This document shows positions 1 through 8,450 of a DNA stretch of 52,923 nucleotides, one piece after another. The notes under the pieces are model-generated. The model saw only the letters and a list, made by a program, of their open reading frames with translations, searched no databases and was not told the origin of the DNA. The stretch covers positions 1 through 52,923 of the forward strand of contig JAGQYP010000023.1 in NCBI GenBank assembly GCA_020436025.1, read 5' to 3'. Within the stretch, counting starts at the first letter, position 1, and every line of letters starts with the position of its first letter. The stretch is from Crocinitomicaceae bacterium. GTDB lineage: Bacteria; Bacteroidota; Bacteroidia; Flavobacteriales_D; Crocinitomicaceae. The position numbers were made by a program, and so were the translations under genes.

Positions 1-216
1 GAGGTGATTAATGAAAAACATGATTTCTATCAAAAAATTCATCTTAACCCTCATGTGAAGAAGCCTGAATGGATTACCGATTCAATTTCGATTGCAGTAA
101 GTCCAGATTGGGGGAAAGAGGAGGTTATTTTCCGTTATGTATACGATGGGCATAGAAGGGTGTTCTATAAACCGTTGGAGTTGTCTATAAATAAGCCTTC
201 GGAACCGACTCTATAA
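1..216 (+). CDS. C-terminal fragment of an unknown protein (5' end outside window)
   Basis: The reading frame is open from the first base and ends with TAA at 214-216, so this is the last ~71 residues of a longer protein. A GTG at position 4 could be read as a start, but nothing upstream is visible and a truncated gene is the simpler reading. The piece is rich in charged and aromatic residues (for example PEWITDSISIAV and YVYDGHRRVFY) and shows no motif I recognise. Its 3' end overlaps the convergent ABC ATPase gene by 32 bp. Confidence 0.55.
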   Translation, partial: EVINEKHDFYQKIHLNPHVKKPEWITDSISIAVSPDWGKEEVIFRYVYDGHRRVFYKPLELSINKPSEPTL

Positions 217-1927
217 GCTCTTTCGTAATTTTGCTTTGAGGATTTTCATAGAGTTCGTCTGCTTCTCCTAATTCAATCATTTCTCCTTGATCCATGACAA
301 TGATACGGTCCGACATGAACTTAACCACAGATAAGTCATGAGAAATGAAGATATACGTGAATCCAAACTCCTTCTTGAGATCATTCAAAAGATTCAACAC
401 TTGCGCCTGAACAGAAACATCCAAAGCAGAAACGCTTTCATCACAGATTATGAATTCGGGTTCTACCGCTAAAGTTCTAGCAATACAAATTCTTTGTCGC
501 TGACCCCCAGAAAATTCATGTGGATACCTTTCGAAATGTTTGGCGTGGAGACCAACTTTTTGTAATAACTCAATGGCTTTTTCCTTGCGCTCTTTTTTAT
601 CTTTTCCTATATGATGCACTACCATGGGTTCCATGATCGCATCTCCAATTGTCATTCTAGGGTTTAACGAAGAATAAGGATCCTGAAAGATGATCTGAAT
701 TTCTTTTCTTATGGCTCGCTGACCCTTTCGATCTAATTTTAATAGATCTTTTCCCTTAAAGATTACTTCTCCTTCAGTTGCTGGAATGAGGTTCAAAAGG
801 GTACGGCCTAAGGTGGTCTTTCCACATCCGGAACCCCCAACTAATCCTAATGTCTCACCTGGAAACAGATCAAAACTTATGTTCTTTACCGCATGTTTGG
901 ATTTCGTAATCTTTCCCTTAAAATTCCTCGAAATCACATAATCTTTTGAAAGATTTTTAACTCTTAAAATCGGCTCTTTTTGATAGATGGTCTCCAAACT
1001 TTTACTTCTTTCTTCTGAAGAAACAATGTTGGCCCGGATTAATTCTTGTACTTCCTTTTCATCCGATTTGTCCATGTTTAAAAAGTCTTCCACAGTCGGA
1101 AGATGTTTCAATCTTTTGTCTAAGGGAGGTCTGCAAGCAATAAGTCCCTTGGTATAAGGATGCTTTGCGCTTGTAAAAATCTCCTTAACTGTCCCTTTTT
1201 CAACTATTTCTCCATTATACATTACCGCGACTTCATCTGCTATTTCAGCAATAACACCCAAGTCGTGAGTAATGAAAATGATCGAGGTTCCATGTTTTTC
1301 CTGAAGTCTTTTCATCAGGTTTAGAATGGATTTTTGAACGGTAACATCCAATGCTGTTGTTGGCTCGTCTGCAATCAATAATTTTGGATTACATGACATT
1401 GCCATGGCTATCATGACTCTTTGCTTTTGTCCGCCGGATATCTGATGCGGATATGAATCAAAAATTTTCTCTGGTTCCTTAATTTCTACTTCTTCTAAAA
1501 GCTTTAGGGCTCTTTGTTTGGCGGCCTTCTTAGAAACCTTGTAGTGCATGTTGATTGATTCTACAATCTGAGCTCCACATTTATGAACCGGATTGAGAGA
1601 GGTCATGGGTTCCTGAAAGATCATGGAAATTAAATTTCCTCTAAAATCACGGATCTTTCTTTTGGAGGTTTTCAATAAATCAATATTTGTATTGCTGTCG
1701 TACTGAAATATGATCTCTCCACTTGGAATTCTACCAGGAGGGCGCTGAATAAGTCGCATGATGCTAAGACAAGTAACAGATTTTCCCGATCCGGATTCCC
1801 CTACAATGCCTAATGTCTTTCCTCGACCTAAAGAAAAAGAAACATCATTCACTGCCGTTTGAATCCCTTCTTCGGTAATAAATTCAACAGTGAGATTGTT
1901 TATTTCTAATAATTTATCCTCCTCCAT
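185..1927 (-). CDS. Fused two-domain oligopeptide/dipeptide ABC transporter ATP-binding protein
   Basis: Two complete ABC ATPase domains lie in one 580-residue chain, equivalent to a DppD-DppF or OppD-OppF fusion. Domain 1 has Walker A GESGSGKS (residues 43-50), signature ISGGQKQR and Walker B LLIADEPTTALD. Domain 2 has Walker A GGSGCGKT (about 365), signature FSGGQRQR and Walker B FIICDESVSALD. The peptide-transporter-specific C-terminal extension with HPYTKGLIACRPP follows domain 1. It should energise peptide import at the inner membrane. No permease genes are adjacent, but a matching family 5 binding lipoprotein lies at 9445-11208. Start is ATG at 1927. The stop lies inside the convergent partial gene. 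Confidence 0.93.
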   Translation of the reverse strand: MEEDKLLEINNLTVEFITEEGIQTAVNDVSFSLGRGKTLGIVGESGSGKSVTCLSIMRLIQRPPGRIPSGEIIFQYDSNTNIDLLKTSKRKIRDFRGNLISMIFQEPMTSLNPVHKCGAQIVESINMHYKVSKKAAKQRALKLLEEVEIKEPEKIFDSYPHQISGGQKQRVMIAMAMSCNPKLLIADEPTTALDVTVQKSILNLMKRLQEKHGTSIIFITHDLGVIAEIADEVAVMYNGEIVEKGTVKEIFTSAKHPYTKGLIACRPPLDKRLKHLPTVEDFLNMDKSDEKEVQELIRANIVSSEERSKSLETIYQKEPILRVKNLSKDYVISRNFKGKITKSKHAVKNISFDLFPGETLGLVGGSGCGKTTLGRTLLNLIPATEGEVIFKGKDLLKLDRKGQRAIRKEIQIIFQDPYSSLNPRMTIGDAIMEPMVVHHIGKDKKERKEKAIELLQKVGLHAKHFERYPHEFSGGQRQRICIARTLAVEPEFIICDESVSALDVSVQAQVLNLLNDLKKEFGFTYIFISHDLSVVKFMSDRIIVMDQGEMIELGEADELYENPQSKITKELIESVPKAYL

Positions 1928-2037
1928 CTCTCGATTAATGTGCCTAAAATAAAGAAAATTAAAGGACGAAACAATTCCGGTTTACAAATTTGGAATAACT
2001 ATAAAAATAGTTTTAAATTTAAAGGCTTAAAAATGAG

Positions 2038-3273
2038 ATGAAAATGAAAAAAATACTTATTGCCGTAGGGCTATTTACCACCTTAGTTAATTTCTCTCAA
2101 GAGACCCTAACTAACAAGAAAGGAAGTGAATACAAATTTACTCCGATTAAAATAATGGATGCAACTCCCGTTCTGAATCAAGGTTGGACAGGAACTTGCT
2201 GGAGCTTTTCAGCTTTGTCATTTTTTGAAACAGAATTACAAAGATTGGGAAAAGGAGAACATGTTCTTTCAGAGATGTTTGTTGTACGTAATGCATATCT
2301 TGGAAAAGCGGAAAAATTCATTAGAATGCAAGGAAAAGCAAATTTTGATGAAGGAGGGGCGTTTCATGATATTGCCTGGGTAATACGTAATCATGGAATT
2401 GTTCCAAAAGAAGTTTATGAAGGTTTGAATTATGGATATGATGGACATAATCACAGCGAAATGGCTGAAGTATTGCGCGCATCAGTCAATGCAGTGTTGA
2501 AAACAGCGGATAATCTGAAAGGAGACCAACATTTGTCAACTGCATGGAAAAAAGCAATTGCAGGAATTTTGGATGCCTATCTCGGAGAAATGCCAAATGA
2601 ATTTAAATATCAGGGAAAAAAATATACGCCACAGACCTTTGCCGATTATTTAGGATTGAACATGGATGACTATATTTCAATTACCTCTTTTTCGAATCAT
2701 AAATTCTATGAAAAGTGCATGTTAGCTATTCCAGATAACTGGGCTTGGGGATCTTCTTACAATGTTCCTCTTGAAGATTTATGGGGGCAAATGAAATACA
2801 CCGTTGAAAATGGATACACTTTTGCCTGGGGAGCAGATGTTTCTGAAAAAGGATTTAATTACAGAGAAGGTTTGGCCATCGTTCCTGCAGATCCTTCAAC
2901 TATCATTACAAATGGAAGGTCTAACAGAAATTTCTCTGATGCTGGTGCTGAAAAGAAAGCTTCTTGTTTCGACAAACCAATGGACGAATTGGTGATTACA
3001 CAGGAGCTTAGACAAACAGCTTATGACAACAAGACAACTACAGATGACCATGGTATGCATGCCACAGGGATTGTGAAAGATCAAAACGGAAAGATCTATT
3101 TCCTAATTAAAAATTCCTGGGGAACTGAGTCGAGTAATTACGATGAGGCAACTCAAAAGTATGATGGTTATTTCTTTGCTTCTGAAGCTTACATGAAATA
3201 TAAAACGATTAACATTTATATTCATAAAGATGCTTTGATGCCTGAATTGAAGAAAAAACTTAATGTAAAATAA
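2038..3273 (+). CDS. Secreted C1-family cysteine peptidase, aminopeptidase C / bleomycin hydrolase-like
   Basis: A papain-fold peptidase of the C1B (PepC/bleomycin hydrolase) type. The catalytic Cys54 is in NQGWTGTCWSF with the oxyanion Gln just before it, His341 is in GMHATGI, and Asn359 is in KNSWG. Family proteins of this kind are ~400-450 residues, so the 411-residue length fits. An N-terminal signal peptide ends near NFSQ (about residue 21), so unlike the classical cytosolic PepC this one is exported. ATG at 2044 (MKKIL) is an equally good start. A BlaI-like regulator starts 5 bp downstream and is probably co-transcribed. Confidence 0.88.
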   Translation: MKMKKILIAVGLFTTLVNFSQETLTNKKGSEYKFTPIKIMDATPVLNQGWTGTCWSFSALSFFETELQRLGKGEHVLSEMFVVRNAYLGKAEKFIRMQGKANFDEGGAFHDIAWVIRNHGIVPKEVYEGLNYGYDGHNHSEMAEVLRASVNAVLKTADNLKGDQHLSTAWKKAIAGILDAYLGEMPNEFKYQGKKYTPQTFADYLGLNMDDYISITSFSNHKFYEKCMLAIPDNWAWGSSYNVPLEDLWGQMKYTVENGYTFAWGADVSEKGFNYREGLAIVPADPSTIITNGRSNRNFSDAGAEKKASCFDKPMDELVITQELRQTAYDNKTTTDDHGMHATGIVKDQNGKIYFLIKNSWGTESSNYDEATQKYDGYFFASEAYMKYKTINIYIHKDALMPELKKKLNVK

Positions 3274-3278
3274 TTTTC

Positions 3279-3602
3279 ATGACCAACTTAACTCCAATCG
3301 AAGAAAAAATTATGCTGAAACTGTGGTCTCTTGAGGAGGCTACAGTTCAGCAATTATTAGATTTATACGAAGATCCCAAGCCTGCATTCAATACAGTTTC
3401 AACCCAGATCCGAATCTTGGAAAAGAAAAAGGTAGTGGGTCATCGTAAAAAAGGAAGAGGTTATATTTACTTCCCCAAAATAGATCAGTTATCTTATCAA
3501 AATTATCTGATAGAACACGTGAAAAACAGTTATTTCAATGGTTCTACGAATGAGTTAATTTCTCATCTTTCTGCAACTCGCTCAATAAATGATTTTCTCT
3601 AG
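3279..3602 (+). CDS. BlaI/MecI-family transcriptional repressor, orphan
   Basis: A 107-residue winged-helix protein that starts TPIEEKIMLKLWSLEEATVQ and contains AFNTVSTQIRILEKKKVV, the typical recognition-helix region of the BlaI/MecI/CopY (Penicillinase_R) family, followed by the KKGRGYIYFP wing. The C-terminal dimerisation part is short. These proteins repress operons until cleaved by a BlaR1-type membrane metalloprotease. No BlaR1 homologue or beta-lactamase is nearby. It lies 5 bp behind the C1 peptidase gene. Its last 59 bp overlap the 3' end of the convergent NADH dehydrogenase gene. Confidence 0.85.
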   Translation: MTNLTPIEEKIMLKLWSLEEATVQQLLDLYEDPKPAFNTVSTQIRILEKKKVVGHRKKGRGYIYFPKIDQLSYQNYLIEHVKNSYFNGSTNELISHLSATRSINDFL

Positions 3603-4845
3603 ACTTTCTAATAATTAATCGAGAACCATTATTGTACGATATGTAATTCCAAAACCAGTTTACCAAAACAATCATTCGGTTTCTGAATCCCACCAGAAGC
3701 ATAACATGGACAAACATCCAGACAAACCATGCCATGGTGCCCTGAAATTTAAAGCGACCTAAGTCTACAACCGCTTTGTTTCTTCCAATGGTGGCCATGG
3801 TTCCCTTATCAATATATTTAAACTCTCTGAATTTCCTGTTTTTATTAAAATATTTTGCCAGGTAATTTCCTTGCTGCATGGCAACTGAGGCAAGCATAGG
3901 CAAAGGTTTCTTGTCTTTTGAAGCCAAAGCAGCCACATCTCCAATAGCATAGATGTTTGCATGATTGATGAGCTGACAATGCGGGTCAATGAGGAAACGA
4001 CTTCTGTTAAAATCCTCTGCCTGAAAACCATCTATCGGATTGGCTTCTACTCCAGCCGCCCAGATCAGAGTTTTGGTTGGTATTTCCATGCCATCTGCTG
4101 TAAGGACTGTTTCTCCATCATAATCTTTTACTCTTTTAGAAGTCCAGATATTCACACCTAATTTTTTCAAGAATTTTTCAGCCTTATGAGAAGATTTCAA
4201 ACTCATTGCAGACAACAATCTATCAGAACCTTCAATAATATGGATGCTCATGTTTCGAATATCCAAGTCAGGGTAATCTTTAGGGAGAATTTTGTTTTTC
4301 AACTCAGACAAAGCACCGGCTAATTCCACTCCTGTGGCTCCACCTCCGGCAATGACAAAAGTGAGCCTTTTGTTGACTTCTGAAACTTGTTCTTGAATCA
4401 ACGCTTCCTCAAATTGCTCCAGAATTCTTGACCTAAGATTTAAAGATTCAACAAGGCTTTTCATTGGCATCGAAAATTTTTCGACGTTCTCCATGCCAAA
4501 GAAATTGGTTTTTGCCCCTGTTGCTATAACTAAGTAATCATAGGAAAGCTCCCCAATAGAAGTAGTAATGCTCTTTTCTTTCGAATCCACCCGAATCACA
4601 TCTGCAATTCTAAAATGGACACTTTTCATGTTTCTGAATTTTTTTCGTAGCGGATAAGCTATGGAATCTGGTTCAAGACCGGCTGATGCTACTTGATACA
4701 TTAATGGTTGAAAGGTGTGGTAGTTGTTTCTGTCTAGAAGTACGATCTGGTATTTTCGGGTGTTCAAACTTTTTGCAAGATTTAATCCGGCAAAGCCACC
4801 CCCGATGACGACAATTCGAGGTTTGTCTGTTCTTGGTAAATTCAT
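3544..4845 (-). CDS. ndh: Type II NADH dehydrogenase (NADH:quinone oxidoreductase, NDH-2)
   Basis: A single-subunit, non-proton-pumping flavoprotein that passes electrons from NADH to menaquinone at the inner face of the membrane. The N-terminal FAD site is VVIGGGFAGLNLAKSL (about residues 12-27), the NADH-binding Rossmann site is FVIAGGGATGVELAGAL (about 163-179), and the FAD-closing motif is YAIGDVAAL. The C-terminal hydrophobic/amphipathic region FVWMFVHVMLLVGF is the expected membrane anchor. The 433-residue length is normal. Start ATG at 4845. The 3' end overlaps the convergent BlaI-like gene by 59 bp, so the last ~19 residues are encoded opposite that gene. Confidence 0.93.
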   Translation of the reverse strand: MNLPRTDKPRIVVIGGGFAGLNLAKSLNTRKYQIVLLDRNNYHTFQPLMYQVASAGLEPDSIAYPLRKKFRNMKSVHFRIADVIRVDSKEKSITTSIGELSYDYLVIATGAKTNFFGMENVEKFSMPMKSLVESLNLRSRILEQFEEALIQEQVSEVNKRLTFVIAGGGATGVELAGALSELKNKILPKDYPDLDIRNMSIHIIEGSDRLLSAMSLKSSHKAEKFLKKLGVNIWTSKRVKDYDGETVLTADGMEIPTKTLIWAAGVEANPIDGFQAEDFNRSRFLIDPHCQLINHANIYAIGDVAALASKDKKPLPMLASVAMQQGNYLAKYFNKNRKFREFKYIDKGTMATIGRNKAVVDLGRFKFQGTMAWFVWMFVHVMLLVGFRNRMIVLVNWFWNYISYNNGSRLIIRKSRENHLLSELQKDEKLTHS

Positions 4846-4971
4846 AATTTATTTGGATTTATTCATAGACTTAATATTACTAAAATTAATAGGAAGATAA
4901 AAGGAAAGTTGAATCATAAACTTCTGAATAGAATATTCCCCAATAACGAGGGTAGTTTTGATTATTAATTT

Positions 4972-4979
4972 TATTTTTG
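4972..4979 (+). promoter_or_regulatory. Candidate -7 element TATTTTTG
   Basis: Matches the Bacteroidota primary sigma -7 consensus TAnnTTTG, 19 bp ahead of ATG 4999. A second match, TAGTTTTG, is at 4953-4960. No TTG at the expected -33 spacing was found for either. Confidence 0.45.
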
Positions 4980-4998
4980 CCAAAAATTATAGACGAAC

Positions 4999-5358
4999 AT
5001 GAGATTTGAAGAAGCTAATAAATTAATCGATAAACTTTTGAAGGCGATTGAAAAGAATGGTGTGAATGATCAATTGATTCCAGACTTGAAAAAATTGAGA
5101 GAATGGGCTTTGAAAGAAGAAGATCCATTGGTAACCAAAGTTATTCGATTAAGCTATGAATACATTGAAGAAAATGAGTGCTTCGATATCTCAGTGGCAA
5201 AGGATGAAGATGAAGAAGGAAACGAGTTTTATCTTGAGCCAGGGTCAGACGAAGAAAACTTCTCTTACTTGTTAAATCTTCTTGTAAATAATGAGAATGA
5301 GTACAACAGAGAAGAAATTAGAGACTACAGAACTCAACTGAAAGAAGCTCTTTATTAG
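4999..5358 (+). CDS. Small acidic hypothetical protein
   Basis: A 119-residue, strongly acidic, helix-rich protein without signal peptide or membrane segment, hence cytosolic. I do not recognise a family. The middle has an acidic patch (AKDEDEEGNEFY, EPGSDEENF). A Bacteroidota-type -7 element TATTTTTG lies at 4972-4979, which supports ATG 4999 as the start. It ends in TAG, and the overlapping TTA at 5355-5357 is the stop of the convergent neighbour, so the two genes share a four-base interlocked stop. Confidence 0.75.
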   Translation: MRFEEANKLIDKLLKAIEKNGVNDQLIPDLKKLREWALKEEDPLVTKVIRLSYEYIEENECFDISVAKDEDEEGNEFYLEPGSDEENFSYLLNLLVNNENEYNREEIRDYRTQLKEALY

Positions 5359-6482
5359 TCAGTGACGAAGCCTAAATTTTTACTTATTCTTTGAAGATCT
5401 TTTCCAAAGTTCTGTAATTCCCGTCTATAGAATTGCGGGTTCTTTATTTCTGAAGGTCTTAGATAATTTAATTTCTGCTGGAGTTTATTGGCTGAGGATA
5501 AGACTAATTTCAAATCAGAATAAAACGATAGTTCTGCATCCGTCATATCTGGTGAAGTCCAATTTTTCGCAATCTTTTGAATGGTCGCAATGGTGTTCGT
5601 ATAAGCTTCAATATTCGTTGTATCAGAATAATTAGAAAGATTGATCCAATACCCTACAGCTGCATATTTATTATTTAGAATTAACGTGTCTAGTCTTTTG
5701 CAATCCTGTAGTGCTTCTCCCAAATCATTGTAATTCTCCTTTTTCAAACCAATTTCTTTACGAATTGTATTGACTCTCTCTAACTCTTCTTTCAATAGAT
5801 AGTGTGTAAATTTTCCATAGAGATAACCTTGTATGACTGGTGCCTTTATTTTAGAATTGGACTGAATAATTTCCGAATCCAAAAACCATTGATTGGGCTT
5901 AGTTTGCATATTCGCATAATAATTGATTCCCCTTTGGTAGAATAGTGATTGATTTTCGGCTTTCATGCTTGAATCTAATTTTACAACTTCATCTAAAGGA
6001 AAAATTTGGGCATCCATTGCGATTTGTGCCCTTTTTGTATATTCAGCATCCCATATAAATTCCTTGTATTTTGGATTGAAATAAATGTATCCTACTGCAT
6101 TTTCAAGTGTATTGTCTTCCATTATTTTGTCAATTACCGCTAGAGAAACATCCACTTTTATTTTGAATTTTTTATTTAGATAGTACTTGGGTAAGTCTGA
6201 GGTGCTAATTAGAAAGAACTTATCTATATACCCCTCCTTGCGAAAAGAAACTTTATGTACACCCAAACTATGGATAGGAATTTTTAAACTTCCCTTTGAA
6301 TGCAGTTCTGACAGCAAGGTGTCCCCTTGATGAATTGAAACATCAACATTTTTTATTTTTTTATGAGAATAGTAATCAGTTGCCTTTCCAATGATCCATA
6401 CATTTTGCGCTATTCCTTTGGAACTTATCAGAAACCAAATTCCAACAACTAACAGATTTATTATGTGTTTTCTTTGATTCAA
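5355..6482 (-). CDS. Secreted hypothetical protein with an N-terminal beta-sandwich (carboxypeptidase-regulatory-like) region
   Basis: A 375-residue protein with a signal peptide ending near KGIAQ (about residue 26). Residues ~27-95 resemble the regulatory beta-sandwich domain found at the N-terminus of many Bacteroidota surface proteins (IGKATDYYSHKKIKNVDVSI then VSFRKEGYIDK). The rest is helical and unrecognised. The only possible start that keeps the signal peptide is TTG at 6480-6482. An in-frame stop lies four codons upstream and no ATG exists in the leader. Convergent with the acidic protein at 4999, with stops interlocked at 5355-5358. Function unknown. Confidence 0.72.
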   Translation of the reverse strand: MNQRKHIINLLVVGIWFLISSKGIAQNVWIIGKATDYYSHKKIKNVDVSIHQGDTLLSELHSKGSLKIPIHSLGVHKVSFRKEGYIDKFFLISTSDLPKYYLNKKFKIKVDVSLAVIDKIMEDNTLENAVGYIYFNPKYKEFIWDAEYTKRAQIAMDAQIFPLDEVVKLDSSMKAENQSLFYQRGINYYANMQTKPNQWFLDSEIIQSNSKIKAPVIQGYLYGKFTHYLLKEELERVNTIRKEIGLKKENYNDLGEALQDCKRLDTLILNNKYAAVGYWINLSNYSDTTNIEAYTNTIATIQKIAKNWTSPDMTDAELSFYSDLKLVLSSANKLQQKLNYLRPSEIKNPQFYRRELQNFGKDLQRISKNLGFVTD

Positions 6483-6530
6483 ATAATAGTGCTAATTTTA
6501 CTGACTATTCAAGTATTTTACGCTGAAAGT

Positions 6531-7976
6531 ATGAAAAAATTGCATAATTACATCAATGGGGAGCTTATCCCACCTGTATCTGGAGATTATTTCGACAATT
6601 ATGATCCTTCCAGAGGGATTCCCTATAGCTTAATTCCTGATTCAGATAAAAGAGATATAGACCTTGCTGTAGAGGCTGCAAAGAATGCATTTCCTGAATG
6701 GAGTAATTTGTCAAAAGAGGCTCGTTCGGAATTCATGTTGAAGATTTCTAATAGGATTCAAGAGAGAATGGATGAATTTGTAAAAGCGGAATCCTTGGAT
6801 AATGGAAAACCAGAAAAATTAGCAGCTCATGTGGATATACCAAGAGCGGTTTCCAACTTTAAATTTTTCGCTACTGCTATTCTTCATTTTGCTTCAGAAT
6901 CTCACTATATGGAAGGATTAGGTGTGAATTACACCTTAAGAAAACCAATTGGAGTAGTGGGATGCATATCACCTTGGAATTTACCTCTTTATTTATTCTC
7001 ATGGAAGATAGCTCCGGCTTTAGCCGCAGGAAACACTGTTGTAGCAAAACCGTCTGAAATAACTCCAATGACTGCTTATTTACTAAGTGAGGTATGCAAA
7101 GAAGTTGGACTTCCTAATGGTGTATTGAACATTGTGCATGGAATGGGAGCTAAAGTAGGAGACGCAATTAGTCACGACGTAAATATTAAAGCCATTTCGT
7201 TTACAGGTGGAACACAGACAGGTAAAATTATCGCAAGTATCGCTGCACCCATGTTTAAAAAGCTTTCTTTAGAACTTGGAGGAAAGAATCCGAATATCAT
7301 TTTTGATGATTGTGATTTTGATAAAATGCTTTCAACTACAATGAGATCTTCTTTTGCAAATCAAGGGCAGATCTGTTTGTGTGGTTCCCGAATCTTTATT
7401 CAGGAAGGGATCTTTGAAAAATTCAAAAAGGCTTTTGTGGAGAAGGTGTCAAAATCGATTGTTTCAAATCCTACAGATCCAAATGCGCAATTGGGTGCTG
7501 TTGTTTCAAAACCTCACATGGAGAAAATTCTATCATATGTGGAATTAGCCAAAGAAGAAGGTGGGACGGTATTAACTGGAGGAGAACGAGTAATTTTAGA
7601 TGGAGAATATAAAGAAGGGTATTATATTCGTCCAACTGTAATTGAAGGCTTAGAATATAATTGTAGAACCAATCAGGAAGAAATTTTTGGACCAGTGGTT
7701 ACAATTACTCCTTTTAAGGATGAGGAAGAAGTAATGATGATGGCTAATTCAACTCAGTATGGTCTTTCCGCTACGGTTTGGACTAATAATCTAAATAGAG
7801 CTCATAGAGTAGCTGATCAGTTAAATTGTGGGATTGTTTGGATTAATTCCTGGCTTGTTAGAGACTTAAGAACACCATTTGGGGGCACAAAAGCTTCGGG
7901 AGTCGGAAGAGAAGGTGGTTTTGAGGCACTCAGGTTTTTTACTGAAGCCAAAAACGTATTCATTAGCAATGAATAA
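6531..7976 (+). CDS. NAD-dependent aldehyde dehydrogenase, aminomuconate/hydroxymuconate semialdehyde dehydrogenase-like
   Basis: A full-length (481-residue) ALDH superfamily enzyme. Catalytic Glu248 is in LELGGKN and nucleophile Cys282 in NQGQICLCGSR. NAD-binding FTGGTQTGK and PWNLPLYLFSWKIAPALAAGN are present. The ICLCGSR form of the active-site loop and the YINGELIPP start are those of 2-aminomuconate or 2-hydroxymuconate semialdehyde dehydrogenases (ALDH8A1/NbaE/DmpC type), suggesting tryptophan-kynurenine or aromatic catabolism. No other such genes are visible here. Start chosen at ATG 6531 (MKKLHNYING). The upstream in-frame ATG at 6465 would add 22 hydrophobic residues foreign to the family. 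Convergent with the next gene at a 4-bp gap. Confidence 0.88.
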   Translation: MKKLHNYINGELIPPVSGDYFDNYDPSRGIPYSLIPDSDKRDIDLAVEAAKNAFPEWSNLSKEARSEFMLKISNRIQERMDEFVKAESLDNGKPEKLAAHVDIPRAVSNFKFFATAILHFASESHYMEGLGVNYTLRKPIGVVGCISPWNLPLYLFSWKIAPALAAGNTVVAKPSEITPMTAYLLSEVCKEVGLPNGVLNIVHGMGAKVGDAISHDVNIKAISFTGGTQTGKIIASIAAPMFKKLSLELGGKNPNIIFDDCDFDKMLSTTMRSSFANQGQICLCGSRIFIQEGIFEKFKKAFVEKVSKSIVSNPTDPNAQLGAVVSKPHMEKILSYVELAKEEGGTVLTGGERVILDGEYKEGYYIRPTVIEGLEYNCRTNQEEIFGPVVTITPFKDEEEVMMMANSTQYGLSATVWTNNLNRAHRVADQLNCGIVWINSWLVRDLRTPFGGTKASGVGREGGFEALRFFTEAKNVFISNE

Positions 7977-7980
7977 CAAT

Positions 7981-8205
7981 TTATCGTTTAAGGTATTTTT
8001 CTTTGAGGAATTCTTCGTAAGACATATTGTTAGCCATTATTCTTAACTCCATATAGCGACGTTCGAAATCCTCTTCCGATGTGGATTCGCTCAAATAACG
8101 AATACGAAATTTATCAAATGCAACCATGGCAAGCAGTTCGCTTTCAGGAAGATCGTAATCTGCATATGCAAAGTCTTTTATATCATTGATACTTTTGAAC
8201 GTCAA
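7981..8205 (-). CDS. Small hypothetical protein, TTG start
   Basis: 74 residues, charged, helix-forming (SEEDFERRYMELRIMANN, SYEEFLKEKYLKR), no signal peptide or membrane segment. I do not recognise it. The only start that keeps the whole frame is TTG at 8203-8205, because an in-frame TAA lies three codons upstream. The first ATG is codon 27, which would leave 48 residues. It could therefore be a TTG-started gene or the remains of a longer one. It sits 4 bp from the convergent aldehyde dehydrogenase gene. Confidence 0.45.
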   Translation of the reverse strand: MTFKSINDIKDFAYADYDLPESELLAMVAFDKFRIRYLSESTSEEDFERRYMELRIMANNMSYEEFLKEKYLKR

Positions 8206-8450
8206 GAAGCCTTAAATTTCGATTAATAAAATTGTTGTGGTAATAGGTACTCAATATTAAAATTAATTATTCAATAAATAAAAAAACAGCTAATTATTTA
8301 ACACGAAAATAACTTTTCACCACCATTATAACCTAATAATTTAATAATAATTACGAGATTTATCAAGTATTTGATGCACTCATTTTTTTAATGAATACAT
8401 AATAATTATTCCTTAAAACGTGATTATCAATAAGATATAGCTCCTGTATA

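Noticed and set aside
2038..3602. C1 peptidase as the protease that inactivates the adjacent BlaI-like repressor
   Set aside because: The peptidase has a signal peptide and should be outside the cytosol, whereas BlaI is cytosolic.
6465..6530. Longer N-terminus (22 residues, hydrophobic) for the aldehyde dehydrogenase
   Set aside because: It would make a cytosolic enzyme family member begin with a membrane-like segment, and it overlaps the start of the divergent gene. MKKLHNYING is the normal family start.
8206..8450. AT-rich 245-bp spacer as a replication origin
   Set aside because: No DnaA boxes, no iterons and no dnaA, dnaN or parA-type neighbours. It looks like an ordinary AT-rich spacer. 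The stretch 11209-11471 was likewise examined and shows only A/T tracts.
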